Origin: Dyella tabacisoli
GTDB taxonomy: Bacteria; Pseudomonadota; Gammaproteobacteria; Xanthomonadales; Rhodanobacteraceae
Reading direction: 5' to 3'
DNA: 64,000 nt
Assembly: GCF_003350925.1 (NCBI RefSeq)
Contig: NZ_KZ857173.1
Span: 682,001 to 746,000, forward strand
Every line of letters starts with the position of its first letter. The stretch's first letter is position 1. The notes below the pieces were generated by a model that was given only the letters and a program-made list of their open reading frames with translations, did not search any database and had not been told where the DNA came from. The position numbers and the translations under genes are program-made. This document shows positions 28,599 through 37,350 of this stretch, piece after piece.

Positions 28599-29519
28599 TC
28601 AATCGGCCGAGCCGCGCACCAGCAGATGCTTGGCGATATCGCCTTGCATCAGCCCCAGCGCGCGAACCAGGTGCAAAGTGGTAAACAGTAACCCGATACC
28701 GATCAGGCTAAGGGCCAGGGCATCGCCGATACCCGGGGTATGTGCGCCAAAACCAAAATCGACCGTGACACGGCTTTCAAAATCGCTAAAAAGCCAGGCA
28801 AATGGTGCACCGATAAAGCCGACCGAAAGACTTAACAAGGTGACGGTGAGTGTGAAGTAGACGACGCCTAGCGGAAGCATCAACAGCATGTAAAACAAGG
28901 TCGACCATGTGCGCGCATCAGTGAACATAGCGCCAATCCGTTTCATCAACGACATGGCCGCCTGTTCGGGATACGGCGGCCGGCGCGGCATGCGCACCCC
29001 AAGCATGGCCTCGACGATGCGCCCCTCCACCAATGACAGCGCGCGTACGGTTCCGAAGAACAGCACCACGAACGGAACGCCGATAATCAATACCGAAAAG
29101 CCAGCCGATAACGCGATGCCGGTGACCGCCCAGGTAAAGTAAAAAATGCCGGTCGCCAACGACAACAACATGTAAAACATCGCGCCGTAGGTGCGTGGAT
29201 CGGCGGCGACACCAAAGAAGCGTCCAGTCAGCGAGCGACGCTTAGGCGCCGGCGGCGGACGCAGTGCACGCTGGATTTTGATCTCCTGATCGCGATAAAG
29301 CTCGGCCACCTCTTCAGGTGCGCCATAGCTACCGACCACATGAGCCAGCATCTCGGCCTCACTACGGCCGGGTTGTTCGGCCAGTTCGGCGCGCAAGTGT
29401 TCCTCGGCGTCGTACAAGGCATCTTGAATCAAGGCCGGATCGGCGCCGCGCAACGCGGCACGTAGTTGATCCAGGTATTGCGCAATCGTGCGCGGCGCAT
29501 TGGTGTCCTGCGTATTCAT
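28599..29519 (-). CDS. Membrane protein with HAAS-like N-terminus and sensor domains
   Basis: A 306-residue inner-membrane protein. Residues 10-70 resemble the DUF1700/HAAS helical signalling region (YLDQLRAALRGADPALIQDALYDAEEHLRAEL). Two similar membrane blocks of the putative-sensor type follow, each with paired hydrophobic segments (MFYMLLSLATGIFYF and LFYMLLMLPLGVVYF), suggesting internal duplication. Its start overlaps the PadR stop as TGATG, behind an AGGAGGGG site, so the two are translationally coupled. Such pairs often regulate envelope stress or antimicrobial responses. Confidence 0.8.
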   Translation of the reverse strand: MNTQDTNAPRTIAQYLDQLRAALRGADPALIQDALYDAEEHLRAELAEQPGRSEAEMLAHVVGSYGAPEEVAELYRDQEIKIQRALRPPPAPKRRSLTGRFFGVAADPRTYGAMFYMLLSLATGIFYFTWAVTGIALSAGFSVLIIGVPFVVLFFGTVRALSLVEGRIVEAMLGVRMPRRPPYPEQAAMSLMKRIGAMFTDARTWSTLFYMLLMLPLGVVYFTLTVTLLSLSVGFIGAPFAWLFSDFESRVTVDFGFGAHTPGIGDALALSLIGIGLLFTTLHLVRALGLMQGDIAKHLLVRGSAD

Positions 29520-29881
29520 CACACCCCTCCTTGCAAAACGGTATCGACAGAATCACGGGTGGCGGTCCAGGCAGCGACCCACTCACGCAACACCTCGCGC
29601 CCCAACTTAGTCATGCGGTAATAACGTCGTGGCGGCCCACTCACCGAAGGCTCCACTTCGCTGGCCAGCAGCTCGGCCGCCTCCAGATTGCGCAACACCG
29701 GATACAGCGCACTCTGCTTACCAGCCAGCACGCCCTCCCCCACTTCTTCCAAGCGTTTGGCGATCTGGTAGCCGTACATCGGCTGACGACTTTGACTAAG
29801 CACAGCCAGCAACACCAGCGACACGGTGCCGGAGGCCAGCTCCTTCTGGAATTTCTTCAGTTGGCTGGCGTTGTCGTCCAC
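29519..29881 (-). CDS. PadR-family transcriptional regulator
   Basis: A 120-residue PadR-like winged-helix regulator. The HTH region reads GTVSLVLLAVLSQSRQPMYGYQIAKRLEE, followed by the family wing (SALYPVLRNLEAAELL and PPRRYYRMTKLGREVL). Start is GTG with an AGGTGA site upstream. It is coupled to the downstream membrane sensor gene and probably autoregulates the pair. Confidence 0.88.
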   Translation of the reverse strand: MDDNASQLKKFQKELASGTVSLVLLAVLSQSRQPMYGYQIAKRLEEVGEGVLAGKQSALYPVLRNLEAAELLASEVEPSVSGPPRRYYRMTKLGREVLREWVAAWTATRDSVDTVLQGGV

Positions 29882-29967
29882 TTAACTCACCTGCACGGCT
29901 ACTTACCCATGACTGAATCATAGTGTTTAGTTAACACTAGTGAATGAGCCGGAAGTCATGGGGGACG

Positions 29968-30053
29968 AGACTTTGGTGTGTGGGCATGACACCAATGTAT
30001 GTACGCGTTGTACAAACATTGGTGTCATGGGGGATGTACAAACAATGGTGTCA
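29968..30053. repeat. Inverted-repeat element, left flank of the cassette array
   Basis: A 14-bp perfect inverted repeat (CATGACACCAATGT at 29985-29998 and its complement at 30016-30029), plus a third partial arm near 30038-30053. The segment TGTGTGGGCATGACACCAA (29977-29995) recurs exactly at 38643-38661, on the other side of the cassette array. No gene is seen between the PadR start (29881) and 30199. Confidence 0.75.
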
Positions 30054-30198
30054 GTTGGCGCAGCTACCCTTGAGACAGGAGGGGCGAGCGATCCCTTAGG
30101 GCATTAAACGCCTACCCAAGAAGGGGCCTGGCTTGGACGCCAAAATGGGGGACCGACCTATAAGGTCGAAAGCGGACATTCTCCGTACTGTCCAGCAG

Positions 30199-30568
30199 TC
30201 ATTCGGTGGGTCGCCGCCGATGTGAGTCTTCGCTTGGGACCAGCTTGCCTACAAAGAGCCATAGCAAGCGGGCAATCACAACTATGAGTAGCGTTGTGCG
30301 CGAAGGGCCAAACTCGGACTCCCTGCCGCAGTAGTCGTTGCGGAGGTACACCTCAACCCGCTGGCCCTTCTTGGCGAAATCATGCGAACTGTCCACGACA
30401 TCTGTAAGGACACCGCCGCCGGTGGGCACGTAAACAGATACCTCGGCCGGTCCGACCTCATGTTGAACGCCGGGGGGACAGGAAGCGAATACCAATGGCA
30501 TACCAGGTATTGACCAACACGATCAGGACTATGGAGATAGTCAAAATCCGCCGTTGAATCCTTCCCAA
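30199..30568 (-). pseudogene. Frameshifted small two-helix membrane protein (cassette)
   Basis: Two overlapping frames together give a sensible protein. The N-terminal frame carries a membrane helix (ILTISIVLIVLVNTWYAIGI); the C-terminal frame carries GPAEVSVYVPTGGGVL, KKGQRVEVYLRNDYCG and a second helix (TTLLIVVIARLLWLFVGKL). They join if the six-G run at 30472-30477 (plus strand) loses one base. The start is unclear (TTG at 30568 or GTG at 30587). The stop is 18 bp from the leftmost half-copy of the hairpin. Function unknown. Confidence 0.5.
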
Positions 30569-30614
30569 GACACACCCCTTTGTTCACGTTTTAAGAAGTG
30601 ACATCAATAGCGCA

Positions 30615-30896
30615 TCAAAGCAGGTGCCAAATAGGGACCGTTGACAATAGCCCGCCCGCCACTAGAGCAAGAATTGAACGCCTGGTTGCAGATTGGAAGG
30701 CGAACCCCGCCAGCCATGTACCAACCAGAAGAGAAATTTGACCGAAGCCAAACCAACGAGCGATCACGTAAGGATTGGGCATGGGAACTGGGCCCGGGCC
30801 CGGATCAACCTGAGATGCGCCTAGTGCCATCGCTATCCCGATACCGCCTAAGAGCACAAATACCAGCGCCAGATTGGCGGCGAAGGTTTTCGTCAT
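30615..30896 (-). CDS. Small membrane protein (cassette)
   Basis: A 93-residue protein with three hydrophobic stretches: a signal-like N-terminus (LALVFVLLGGIGIAMALG), a middle segment with GFGQISLLVGTWLAGFAF, and LALVAGGLLSTVPIW. A GGGAGG site precedes the start at 30896. No family recognised. It lies between the 30950 hairpin and the frameshifted membrane gene, with no hairpin between the two. Confidence 0.6.
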   Translation of the reverse strand: MTKTFAANLALVFVLLGGIGIAMALGASQVDPGPGPVPMPNPYVIARWFGFGQISLLVGTWLAGFAFQSATRRSILALVAGGLLSTVPIWHLL

Positions 30897-30974
30897 CTGG
30901 CGCACCTCCCTTTGTAGCTCAGCAAGGAAAACTCCTTATATCGGTTTGGGTCCGCTTCGGGTCGGAAGCGGACC

Positions 30975-31488
30975 TTACCTTTTCGCATCCGCCCAATACA
31001 TAGCCCGGGCGAGGCTATCAGCATCATGACGTCCTGACTGGGCGGCAAGCTCATTGAGCTTTGCCTTGACCACGTCTCGGCCAAAAGTCCGCAGACACGG
31101 GGCTATGAAGAGCCGATTCGCACTTGGGTTCCATGTTGTGATGGAACGCAATGACCTCGTCCGTTCCATCGCAGCGGATACCCCACAGCTCGTCCGCAGA
31201 TGAGGAGCCAAAGAACACGTACGGGCTGAGATCAAGATCAGGCCAAGTGCCTTTGAATTCCGTCCAACAGAACATCGTCAAGCTCTTCAACGAACCAATG
31301 TGGTCTTCATCGGTTAATGAGAGTAGGTACTTGGCATTCCCCCTGTCTTCTCTGAACCCATCACATTCAAGGTACAGAGCCCGGAGCTGCTCCGGAAGAC
31401 GGACGCCTAACGCCGTCTCGACGGCCGCTATGTCTTCACCGGTCGCGGCCGCCCCGAACTCGCCATATGGATACATCATCCTTAGCAT
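30975..31488 (-). pseudogene. SUKH (SMI1/KNR4) family protein, frameshifted (cassette)
   Basis: The first frame carries the SUKH fold pattern: EDIAAVETALGVRLPEQLRALYLECDG, then a YLLSLT segment and ELWGIRCDGTDEVIAFHH. It then runs into a foreign-looking tail. Dropping one base in the T4 run (AAAA at 31083-31086 on the plus strand) continues it as DFGRDVVKAKLNELAAQSG and on to a stop at 30975, one base from the 30950-30973 hairpin, which is the normal cassette spacing. SUKH proteins are frequent immunity proteins against polymorphic toxins. An AAGGAG site precedes the start at 31488. Confidence 0.7.
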
Positions 31489-31546
31489 TTATTTCTCCTT
31501 GTAATCCAAAGTCCCGATGTCTGCTTTGGGTCGGAAGCTGACCTAA

Positions 31547-31801
31547 CTAGCCTTTGAGCTCTACAACTTCTCCGACCGCCAGCTTGGTCAAATCCGCTGG
31601 CGAAAGCACCTGAAAGGCAAATACGGACAAGTCCGGCGTGCCATCCGGCTTCATGGACCGAGGCTGGTTAACGCCTCTCGCGATTGGGACGTCATTGAAA
31701 GTTGGTTTCTCCCCAAGCTGAAAGTCACCGGGCTCCAACCGCCGAACGATCACGTAAGGCGATGGCGTTGGTCCGGATATGTATTCAACCTTGAACTGCA
31801 T
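31547..31801 (-). CDS. Small hypothetical protein (cassette)
   Basis: An 84-residue cytosolic-looking protein without signal peptide or membrane helix. Notable segments are VIVRRLEPGDFQLGE and the end LSPADLTKLAVGEVVELKG. No family recognised. The stop lies 4 bp before the hairpin at 31519-31542, and the start is 36 bp from the 31837 copy. Confidence 0.6.
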   Translation of the reverse strand: MQFKVEYISGPTPSPYVIVRRLEPGDFQLGEKPTFNDVPIARGVNQPRSMKPDGTPDLSVFAFQVLSPADLTKLAVGEVVELKG

Positions 31802-31874
31802 AAATCAACGCCCCCCCCTATTTCGTCGACCGAACTGTCCGCTCTGGGTCGAAAGTGGACATCAAGACCAACGC

Positions 31875-32177
31875 TTAGAGCTCTTCAAATTCACCCGTTT
31901 CGGCGACATAGAAGCGCGCGCTCAACCGATTGCACAGCTGTCGCAGAACGGCCCGCTCCTCGTCTCCCCATACGCCGCTAACGGTGATGGCGCGTGGGTC
32001 GGCGCTCTCCTCAGGGCCTTCGATATTGGCTGTAAGCATCAGGTGTTCCGTGCCTGACATGAGCTCCGCGACAATGCTTTCCACGACTTGCCTTTGTCCA
32101 AGCGGAGCCGGCATCCAGTCCTGGCTTAACGACCCCGCATTTGCGTCCGCTCGCACGATGATTCCAATGCTGCTCAT
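31875..32177 (-). CDS. Small hypothetical protein (cassette)
   Basis: A 100-residue soluble protein. It opens MSSIGIIVRADANAG and ends ARFYVAETGEFEEL, with a central GTEHLMLTANIEGPEE segment. The alternating strand/helix pattern suggests a compact alpha/beta domain, but I do not recognise the family. The stop is 14 bp from the hairpin at 31837-31860, and the start 22 bp from the one at 32200. A GGGAGG ribosome site precedes the start. Confidence 0.62.
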   Translation of the reverse strand: MSSIGIIVRADANAGSLSQDWMPAPLGQRQVVESIVAELMSGTEHLMLTANIEGPEESADPRAITVSGVWGDEERAVLRQLCNRLSARFYVAETGEFEEL

Positions 32178-32230
32178 TCACACCTCCCTGTCAGAAAGTG
32201 TCCGCTATGGGTCGAAAGCGGACATTGAGG

Positions 32231-32482
32231 TTAGACCAGTTCGATGTATAGAACTTGGTCTGGATGATGTTCCCTGATCGTCGCCGTAGCCTCTTCCACG
32301 GCGGACTCATCGACAGGATCAATCCAGTGCACGAAGTCTGTTAGATCGAAGCCCTCGGTGCGGAGCTCCTTCATTTCAAGCTCATCAAGCAGCCCCCGGT
32401 TCACCCAGATTGCTGTCTTGCTTCCCCTGGCAAGATCGAACATCTCGCTTAGGCCATGCTTCGTAAGTGCGAAGATAACCAA
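32231..32482 (-). CDS. Small hypothetical protein, TTG start (cassette)
   Basis: An 83-residue acidic protein (IFALTKHGLSEMFDLARGSK, then DFVHWIDPVDESAVEEA). The start is set at the TTG at 32482, because a perfect GGAGG lies 5 bases before it. The longer frame to 32626 would read through the hairpin at 32510-32533, giving a spurious DVRFRPEAG stretch. The stop is 7 bp from the next hairpin. Function unknown. Confidence 0.6.
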   Translation of the reverse strand: MVIFALTKHGLSEMFDLARGSKTAIWVNRGLLDELEMKELRTEGFDLTDFVHWIDPVDESAVEEATATIREHHPDQVLYIELV

Positions 32483-32570
32483 ATGCGCCTCCTTAGTGTT
32501 ACCTGGTATGCCCGCCTCGGGTCGGAAGCGGACATCCCCAGGCGCTGATGGACCGCCGTCCGTACAACCA

Positions 32571-33623
32571 CTAGCTGCCGAACGCTTGGGTGGCACGATC
32601 AAGTCGATCATCATCCTTGGGATCACCAGAGTGCAGGGTGTGCTCCAGCAGCAGTCCCTTGAGATGCGCCGGTATCAAGTCGACATCCTGCGGGTGGTAG
32701 CGCTTGAAACCCCATCCGGCGAAATACCGCGCAGCCCCCTCAAGCAAGGCGTCTTCGGCGCCGGGACTCTGCGCCACTGTCACGATTCGCTCAGTCGGAA
32801 AATCCAGCAATAGGGCATTTGCGATGTCCTCGTAAGCAGGATAGCCGCTCCAAGGGCCCACCCCTGACCCATTCAAGGTCAACAGCCTCCGAATCCGCTC
32901 ATCGCGATCGGCGACTTCGGCTTGAAGGGCGCTCTTCAGGTCGTCCAATGCTTTCCCATGGGGATTCATGCCCATGCGAAACTGCGGATCAGTATCCCAG
33001 ACGCGACGGATTGACGTCGGCATCGCTGGAAGCCATCGCCTCATTCCCTCGTCATACTTCTTCTGCTGTTCTCGCTGACTCGCCAGCGAATCTTCCAGCG
33101 AGTGGGAAAGCGGAACGTGAAGACTATTCATCAGTTCGTTTAGTGCCGCCGGCGAGCCCGCGGCACCGACAGATTCCAGAAGGTGACTATCGCGGTAAAT
33201 CTCAAGCTGATGACAGGAATAGCAGAGCAGGAAGTCGTAGGTGTGACCGTTGGCTTGTATCCGCAATGCATGGCGTGGATCGAAGCATGCGGCAACGATG
33301 TTATCGAACCCGGCGATGGCTGAATCAATAGCTGCAACGGCGTTCGCTCGCTGAGAAGGGTTCAATGGCGACTGCCCGAGAATCTCAAAGCTCTGAAGCC
33401 TCGCTACTTTCTCCTCAGGATCAGCCCAAGGCTCAAGCGAATAGAGGACAGCCGAACCTCCCGAATGAAGCGCGGCCGCAACCTCGGCAGATAGCACGTT
33501 GGGCCGGGCGTAGACAAATGCAGGTGCGGCAAGCAAAACGATGGAGAGAATTCTGGTAACGAAGGCGGCCACCTTTCTAGAGACCGTCAAAGTTTGATTC
33601 TTGTTCATTTCCTGGTTCCATCG
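32571..33623 (-). CDS. Secreted hypothetical protein, about 350 residues (largest cassette gene)
   Basis: A signal peptide or N-terminal anchor (VTRILSIVLLAAPAFVYA) is followed by a soluble region. Conspicuous segments are FDNIVAACFDPRHALRI, YDFLLCYSCHQLEIYRD (a CYSC pair) and a C-terminal helical part (RIRRLLTLNGSG, ANALLLDFPTERI). The middle resembles proteins that end up in the periplasm, but no family is recognised. The start at 33623 has AAGGA 9 bases upstream; ATGs at 33632 and 33608 are alternatives. It lies between hairpins at 33671 and 32510. Confidence 0.65.
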   Translation of the reverse strand, partial: RWNQEMNKNQTLTVSRKVAAFVTRILSIVLLAAPAFVYARPNVLSAEVAAALHSGGSAVLYSLEPWADPEEKVARLQSFEILGQSPLNPSQRANAVAAIDSAIAGFDNIVAACFDPRHALRIQANGHTYDFLLCYSCHQLEIYRDSHLLESVGAAGSPAALNELMNSLHVPLSHSLEDSLASQREQQKKYDEGMRRWLPAMPTSIRRVWDTDPQFRMGMNPHGKALDDLKSALQAEVADRDERIRRLLTLNGSGVGPWSGYPAYEDIANALLLDFPTERIVTVAQSPGAEDALLEGAARYFAGWGFKRYHPQDVDLIPAHLKGLLLEHTLHSGDPKDDDRLDRATQAFGS

Positions 33624-33725
33624 CATGCTCATCAATCCTTGTCTGATTGAAAAATCGACCAGTTCTGAGTGTCCGCTCTGGGTCGAAAGCGGACGGTTGA
33701 GTCTTACATCGCGGGTTAGTAGCCG

Positions 33726-34205
33726 TCAGCTATCACCGTCAGCACCATGCCCCCCAATCTTGCTGTCTTCGGCAAAACTGACCTCGATGTTGCTTCCGCG
33801 CGACTCAGTCCCGTAATAGAAGCTCACGTCTACGCGATCCAGGCTCACGCGGGATGAAAACTGCGTCGCCGGCGCCAGGCAGACGATGACGTCTTTTGCG
33901 TTATTGCCGGAAAACTCGATGGCGCCATGGTCCATCAGGTAGTCGCAGACAGACCGGGCAGGTTCATAGCTTGAAAACGTGCACCTTTTTGCAGCGAATA
34001 CGTAGCCTTGTGAAGACGAGTCCTTGAAATCACTACCCCACGAAGTATGAAACTCCAATGTCCTTGACTCGCCCTTCTTGACCGACGCGACGAAGGCCCT
34101 GAGAGGAGAGCACAGCGGATCTCCTTTAGCTTTGGCTGCACCAAGACAAGGAAGGCCGGCTACGGCCAAGGCCGCTGATGCGATAGCCAAAATTTGAATC
34201 TTCAT
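33726..34205 (-). CDS. Secreted hypothetical protein (cassette)
   Basis: A 159-residue exported protein with a clean signal peptide (ILAIASAALAVAGLPCLGAAKA) and several cysteines (PLCSPL, KRCTFS, SVCDYL, VIVCLA) that could form disulfides. The start at 34205 has a GGGAGGGG site. Starting at 34271 would read the hairpin at 34246-34269 as MSAFGPKRT and is rejected. The stop lies 31 bp before the 33671 hairpin. Function unknown. Confidence 0.65.
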   Translation of the reverse strand: MKIQILAIASAALAVAGLPCLGAAKAKGDPLCSPLRAFVASVKKGESRTLEFHTSWGSDFKDSSSQGYVFAAKRCTFSSYEPARSVCDYLMDHGAIEFSGNNAKDVIVCLAPATQFSSRVSLDRVDVSFYYGTESRGSNIEVSFAEDSKIGGHGADGDS

Positions 34206-34270
34206 TCGCCCCTCCCGCACCCCTTTAATTAGCACCATTAAAAGCGTCCGCTTTGGGCCGAAAGCGGACA

Positions 34271-34504
34271 TTAGAACCCTCTCCAGGTGTCCTTACAGCG
34301 ACCGCAGGGACAATCCAGAAGCCACGCGGTTCCACGCGCCTCCACCGATATGACGTCACCACAGTATGGACATACCTGATCTACCGGAAGTCCTCTGGAG
34401 TATTCGCACATCGCTATGTACGAAGGCTTGGCATGCGCAGGGAGTGACTTACCTCTGACGAATTCATCAGCCTCTCGCTCAATGTTTTCGATGATCGAAT
34501 CCAT
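34271..34504 (-). CDS. Small putative zinc-ribbon protein (cassette)
   Basis: A 77-residue protein whose N-terminal half is helical (ENIEREADEFVRGK). Its C-terminal half has paired cysteines, CPYCGD and then LDCPCGRCKD, a likely zinc ribbon. The stop is directly adjacent (1 bp) to the hairpin at 34246-34269. Function unknown; nucleic-acid or protein binding would be usual for such a module. Confidence 0.62.
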   Translation of the reverse strand: MDSIIENIEREADEFVRGKSLPAHAKPSYIAMCEYSRGLPVDQVCPYCGDVISVEARGTAWLLDCPCGRCKDTWRGF

Positions 34505-34588
34505 GACTTCCCCTAAGCAAAGGTCCGGCAGCTAAAAGGTCCGCTCTGGGTGGGAAGCGGACACTTCGAACCTTGCTAACCGCTGCCG

Positions 34589-34807
34589 CTACTCCATATT
34601 TTTGTAGCGATAGGTTCGAAAGCCGTCGCCCTGCAAAAAGCTATCCGGCTCCCAACCTCGCTTCAGTACGTGATCCGTGATGATCGCCATATTGATGCCT
34701 ACCGGGTCCAGCAACTGCTGAGAAATCGTCAGTCGAAAATCCGACGCTTGGCCCTCAAACGCAGCCACCTGCTGCACCGCATCCTGTACAGAATCAATGA
34801 TCTTCAT
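34589..34807 (-). CDS. Small hypothetical protein (cassette)
   Basis: A 72-residue protein (IIDSVQDAVQQVAAFEGQAS and a C-terminal HVLKRGWEPDSFLQGDGFRTY). It has no signal peptide. Both ends lie 26 bp from flanking hairpins (34539 and 34834). No family recognised. Confidence 0.58.
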   Translation of the reverse strand: MKIIDSVQDAVQQVAAFEGQASDFRLTISQQLLDPVGINMAIITDHVLKRGWEPDSFLQGDGFRTYRYKNME

Positions 34808-34866
34808 CGACCGTCCCCTGTCTCCTTGAAAGTGTCCACTTCGAGTCGAAAGCGGACATTTCCCTG

Positions 34867-35094
34867 TCAGCTATTTGTAGGCACAACCTCGTAGCGCGGT
34901 TGCCCGGGTATCGGACTGTCAGGCATCACTCGAATCCTACGATCCCTGATCAACTCGTTTATTGCTGGCATGAGAGACGTGGTCATCTCGGGGTTGGCTC
35001 CCATAAGACGCCGGTCCAATTGGTACCAAGTCCAACGACCATCGTTTTGCGCGATAGCCTCGAAAACCAGTTCCTTGAACTCAACGAAGTCCAT
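34867..35094 (-). CDS. Small hypothetical protein, possible winged-helix fold (cassette)
   Basis: A 75-residue protein. FKELVFEAIAQNDGRWTWYQ, then LMPAINELIRDRRIRVM and PRYEVV, read like a small helix-turn-helix with a beta wing (an LRDRGLI-like ending). That reading is by pattern only. The stop is 9 bp before the 34834 hairpin. Confidence 0.58.
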   Translation of the reverse strand: MDFVEFKELVFEAIAQNDGRWTWYQLDRRLMGANPEMTTSLMPAINELIRDRRIRVMPDSPIPGQPRYEVVPTNS

Positions 35095-35174
35095 TCAGCC
35101 CCACCTGTTCACTAGATCGTGGTCTCGATACGTAAGGTCCGCTATGGGTCGGAAGCAGACCTTACCAATGATGG

Positions 35175-35414
35175 CTAGGGCTCCGAAATTTCGAACCTGA
35201 TGGTAACTCCTGCTCCGTCGTCGGCACCCTGATAGCCAACAAGGAAGCCCTCATATATTGATGCTTGGAGCCATCGAAGCCCCATAGCCAAATCCACTGA
35301 TTCCCATTCAGGGATAAGGCATGTCACCGGCTCACGCCCGCCAACTAGCGCGAGCAGGTTGGCTCTCGCCTCTAGCCATCTATCCTCCACACCGCGATCC
35401 ATGGACTTCCCCAT
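35175..35414 (-). CDS. Small hypothetical protein (cassette)
   Basis: A 79-residue soluble protein with EDRWLEARANLLALVGG, LAMGLRWLQASIYEGFLVGY and a final TIRFEISEP strand. No family recognised. The stop is 14 bp from the hairpin at 35137-35160, and the start 29 bp from the 35444 copy. Confidence 0.58.
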   Translation of the reverse strand: MGKSMDRGVEDRWLEARANLLALVGGREPVTCLIPEWESVDLAMGLRWLQASIYEGFLVGYQGADDGAGVTIRFEISEP

Positions 35415-35506
35415 CTAGAGCTTTGAAGGGCAATTTAAAAAGCGTCCGCTTCGGGTCGGAAGCGGACGCTATTGAAGTCTGGTGATTGTACGCGACGGAG
35501 GCACCA

Positions 35507-35959
35507 TCACTTGGAGACGGATCGTTGGAACGACCAAACTCGCTCGAAGATTAAGCGACCTTTGGCCTCGTTGCCCCAGAACTCGCCAGCAGGCCTTGGC
35601 GTGTAAGTTCCTGAGACGTCTATCTCGAACTCTACCAACTGGTGCGAAAGCGCGTGCTCTTCAGTCGCTTCATCAAAGCGCTGAACACTCTCATGAACCG
35701 GATCGCTCATCATCAGCCCCTTTTGTATAACCAGCCCCTTGCATTTGGGGTCGTCAAGAAAGGCGCCGTGCCGAAGATCGGTAACGAAGTGTGCCCTGAC
35801 GTGAGCACGAATCGCGTCGGCCGGCCTGGCCTTTTCGGCCAGCTCGCAAATCGAGATGGTGCGCTCGCCTGCTTGAGCAACGTATTCCTCCGCGTGTGTA
35901 GGAGATACCGTGTAAGCCAATAGAAGAACTGCTCTAAAACCAGAGGCCACATACCTCAT
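35507..35959 (-). CDS. Secreted hypothetical protein (cassette)
   Basis: A 150-residue protein with a short signal peptide (GFRAVLLLAYTVSPTHA), then AGERTISICELAEKA, DPKCKGLVIQKGLMM and a C-terminal strand-rich part (VEFEIDVSGTYTPRPAGEFWG). It is probably periplasmic. No family recognised. It sits between hairpins at 36002 and 35444. Confidence 0.62.
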   Translation of the reverse strand: MRYVASGFRAVLLLAYTVSPTHAEEYVAQAGERTISICELAEKARPADAIRAHVRAHFVTDLRHGAFLDDPKCKGLVIQKGLMMSDPVHESVQRFDEATEEHALSHQLVEFEIDVSGTYTPRPAGEFWGNEAKGRLIFERVWSFQRSVSK

Positions 35960-36027
35960 GCTCCCCTCCCAGGGAATCGCCCGCCAGGCACCCTAATGCA
36001 AGTCCGCTTCGGGTCGGAAGCGGACAT

Positions 36028-36363
36028 CTACGATCCCTCAACAATCTCCCCAGCCTCAAGCTTCTTAACGAGCGCAGCGATCAACAACTCGTATACCGAA
36101 TTTGCCGCGCTCTCGCTCGGAAGATAGAAGATCTTTGAGAGGCAATAGCTGGTACCCAGCTCCCGATTGATTTCAGCCAGCCCGGCAGTCACTTGCCTAA
36201 GCACTTCTCCAGGTTCAGCGCGCACCTTGCGGGTATCCTCTGCCCCCAACGCAACAAGCTCAATTTCCCCTGGATGATCGGAAAACGTCACGCCAAGAAG
36301 ATTGTCTTGCGCGCCCGTGATTCTGGCGATCTTGTAAACGTCCCCGCTTTTTACAAGTTGCAT
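36028..36363 (-). CDS. Small hypothetical protein (cassette)
   Basis: A 111-residue soluble protein: a beta-rich N-terminus (SGDVYKIARITGAQDN, then EIELVALG) and a helical C-terminus (LRQVTAGLAEINRELGTSYC, ELLIAALVKKLEAGEIVE). The start at 36363 has GGAG 7 bases upstream; the longer frame to 36396 begins inside the shortened hairpin at 36391. The stop is 2 bp from the 36002-36025 hairpin. It recalls small immunity-type proteins, but no family is assigned. Confidence 0.62.
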   Translation of the reverse strand: MQLVKSGDVYKIARITGAQDNLLGVTFSDHPGEIELVALGAEDTRKVRAEPGEVLRQVTAGLAEINRELGTSYCLSKIFYLPSESAANSVYELLIAALVKKLEAGEIVEGS

Positions 36364-36429
36364 CCACCCACTCCATAAGGCGCCAGAAGTGTCCACTATG
36401 GGAAGCAGACACTGGCTCCTGTCGAAATA

Positions 36430-36699
36430 TCACTGTCCAGGCTGCCAGAGGACTCTGGTCCCAATGGGAACCTGCTCTTTCCGCAGCTCAGGTAAATAGA
36501 CAACCAGCTTGTAGCCGCCGGGTCGGAAGTGTTCGACAGTTAGGCGCGCCTGAGCCTGGATAGACAAACCGTCCGGGCGTTCGACCAGAACATCATGGAT
36601 CGAATCTTTGGTCCGATCGTGGAGCAGTAAATCGGGAGCCAACGCCAATCCGCGGCCAGCGATCTCAAAGGTGTCCTTTACTTCTAAAAGCAGTTCCAT
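36430..36699 (-). CDS. Small beta-barrel-like hypothetical protein (cassette)
   Basis: An 89-residue protein opening MELLLEVKDTFEIAGRGLAL, with a late YKLVVYLPELRKEQVPIG and TRVLW. The order of strands resembles a domain II-type translation-factor barrel, as small stand-alone proteins of this sort sometimes show; this is a weak resemblance. The stop is 19 bp from the shortened hairpin at 36391-36410. Confidence 0.6.
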   Translation of the reverse strand: MELLLEVKDTFEIAGRGLALAPDLLLHDRTKDSIHDVLVERPDGLSIQAQARLTVEHFRPGGYKLVVYLPELRKEQVPIGTRVLWQPGQ

Positions 36700-36762
36700 G
36701 TTGTCCCTCGATGACCGATTTCTGGCCGAGCTGCGATGTCCGCTTCGGGTCGAAAGCGGACA

Positions 36763-37350
36763 TTAAGTACGCTTCGACAGTTCGCCTTCGCGTCGACAAA
36801 TTTCCCGAACGAGAACGTCAGATAGCTTCATTGGCTCGTCGCCATGGCCCTCAACTATCGGAATCGCCCAGTCACAACCAGAGAGGCGGAAGTGCCGCTT
36901 CCAGTCAGGCAACGCCAATAGCTCATCGGTCCTCATTCGCCTTGATCCACCCATCTCACCGTGGCCGCCACCAATGGATTCACCTACATCAAATAGGTTG
37001 GCGCTGAACGGAAACAGATAGACGCCATAGACGTGGTGAGTTGGATGGGTCTCCGTAGGGGCCTGATTCTTGTAGCTTAAACGAAGTACTTGGTGCTCTA
37101 GGCCTTCTTTCGTGAGAGGCGTCGAGTTCCGATAAAGGTAGGCGGCGGATAGCTCACCAATCTCGGGCCATGTGATGGAACTGACCGTATAGGACAGGTT
37201 CTTTAGCCTGTTGGGATAGGCCAGCGCCGGCCAGCTCATCTCTTTTCGCGCAATCTCTGCGTCGAACAATCTGTGTTCGGCTCCGCCAAACTCGATGACC
37301 AACTGCCAAGTTTCATTGGGTACGACCCGCTCAAGTCCAGGTGCCGTCAT
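36763..37350 (-). CDS. Hypothetical protein with DUF2442-like N-terminal region (cassette)
   Basis: A 195-residue protein. Residues about 15-80 follow the DUF2442 pattern (a GG.EHRLFD strand, WPALAYPNRLKNLSY, then ITWPEIGELSAAYLY). The rest is unassigned (HHVYGVYLFPFSAN, RMRTDELLALPDW and a C-terminal LSDVLVREICRRE helix). The stop abuts the hairpin at 36738-36761 (1 bp), and the start is 36 bp from the 37387 copy. Confidence 0.62.
   Translation of the reverse strand: MTAPGLERVVPNETWQLVIEFGGAEHRLFDAEIARKEMSWPALAYPNRLKNLSYTVSSITWPEIGELSAAYLYRNSTPLTKEGLEHQVLRLSYKNQAPTETHPTHHVYGVYLFPFSANLFDVGESIGGGHGEMGGSRRMRTDELLALPDWKRHFRLSGCDWAIPIVEGHGDEPMKLSDVLVREICRREGELSKRT

Noticed and set aside
34206-34271. 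Extended N-termini of cassette genes (for example MSAFGPKRT)
   Set aside because: They arise from reading through the hairpin. Strong ribosome sites and signal peptides lie downstream of it.
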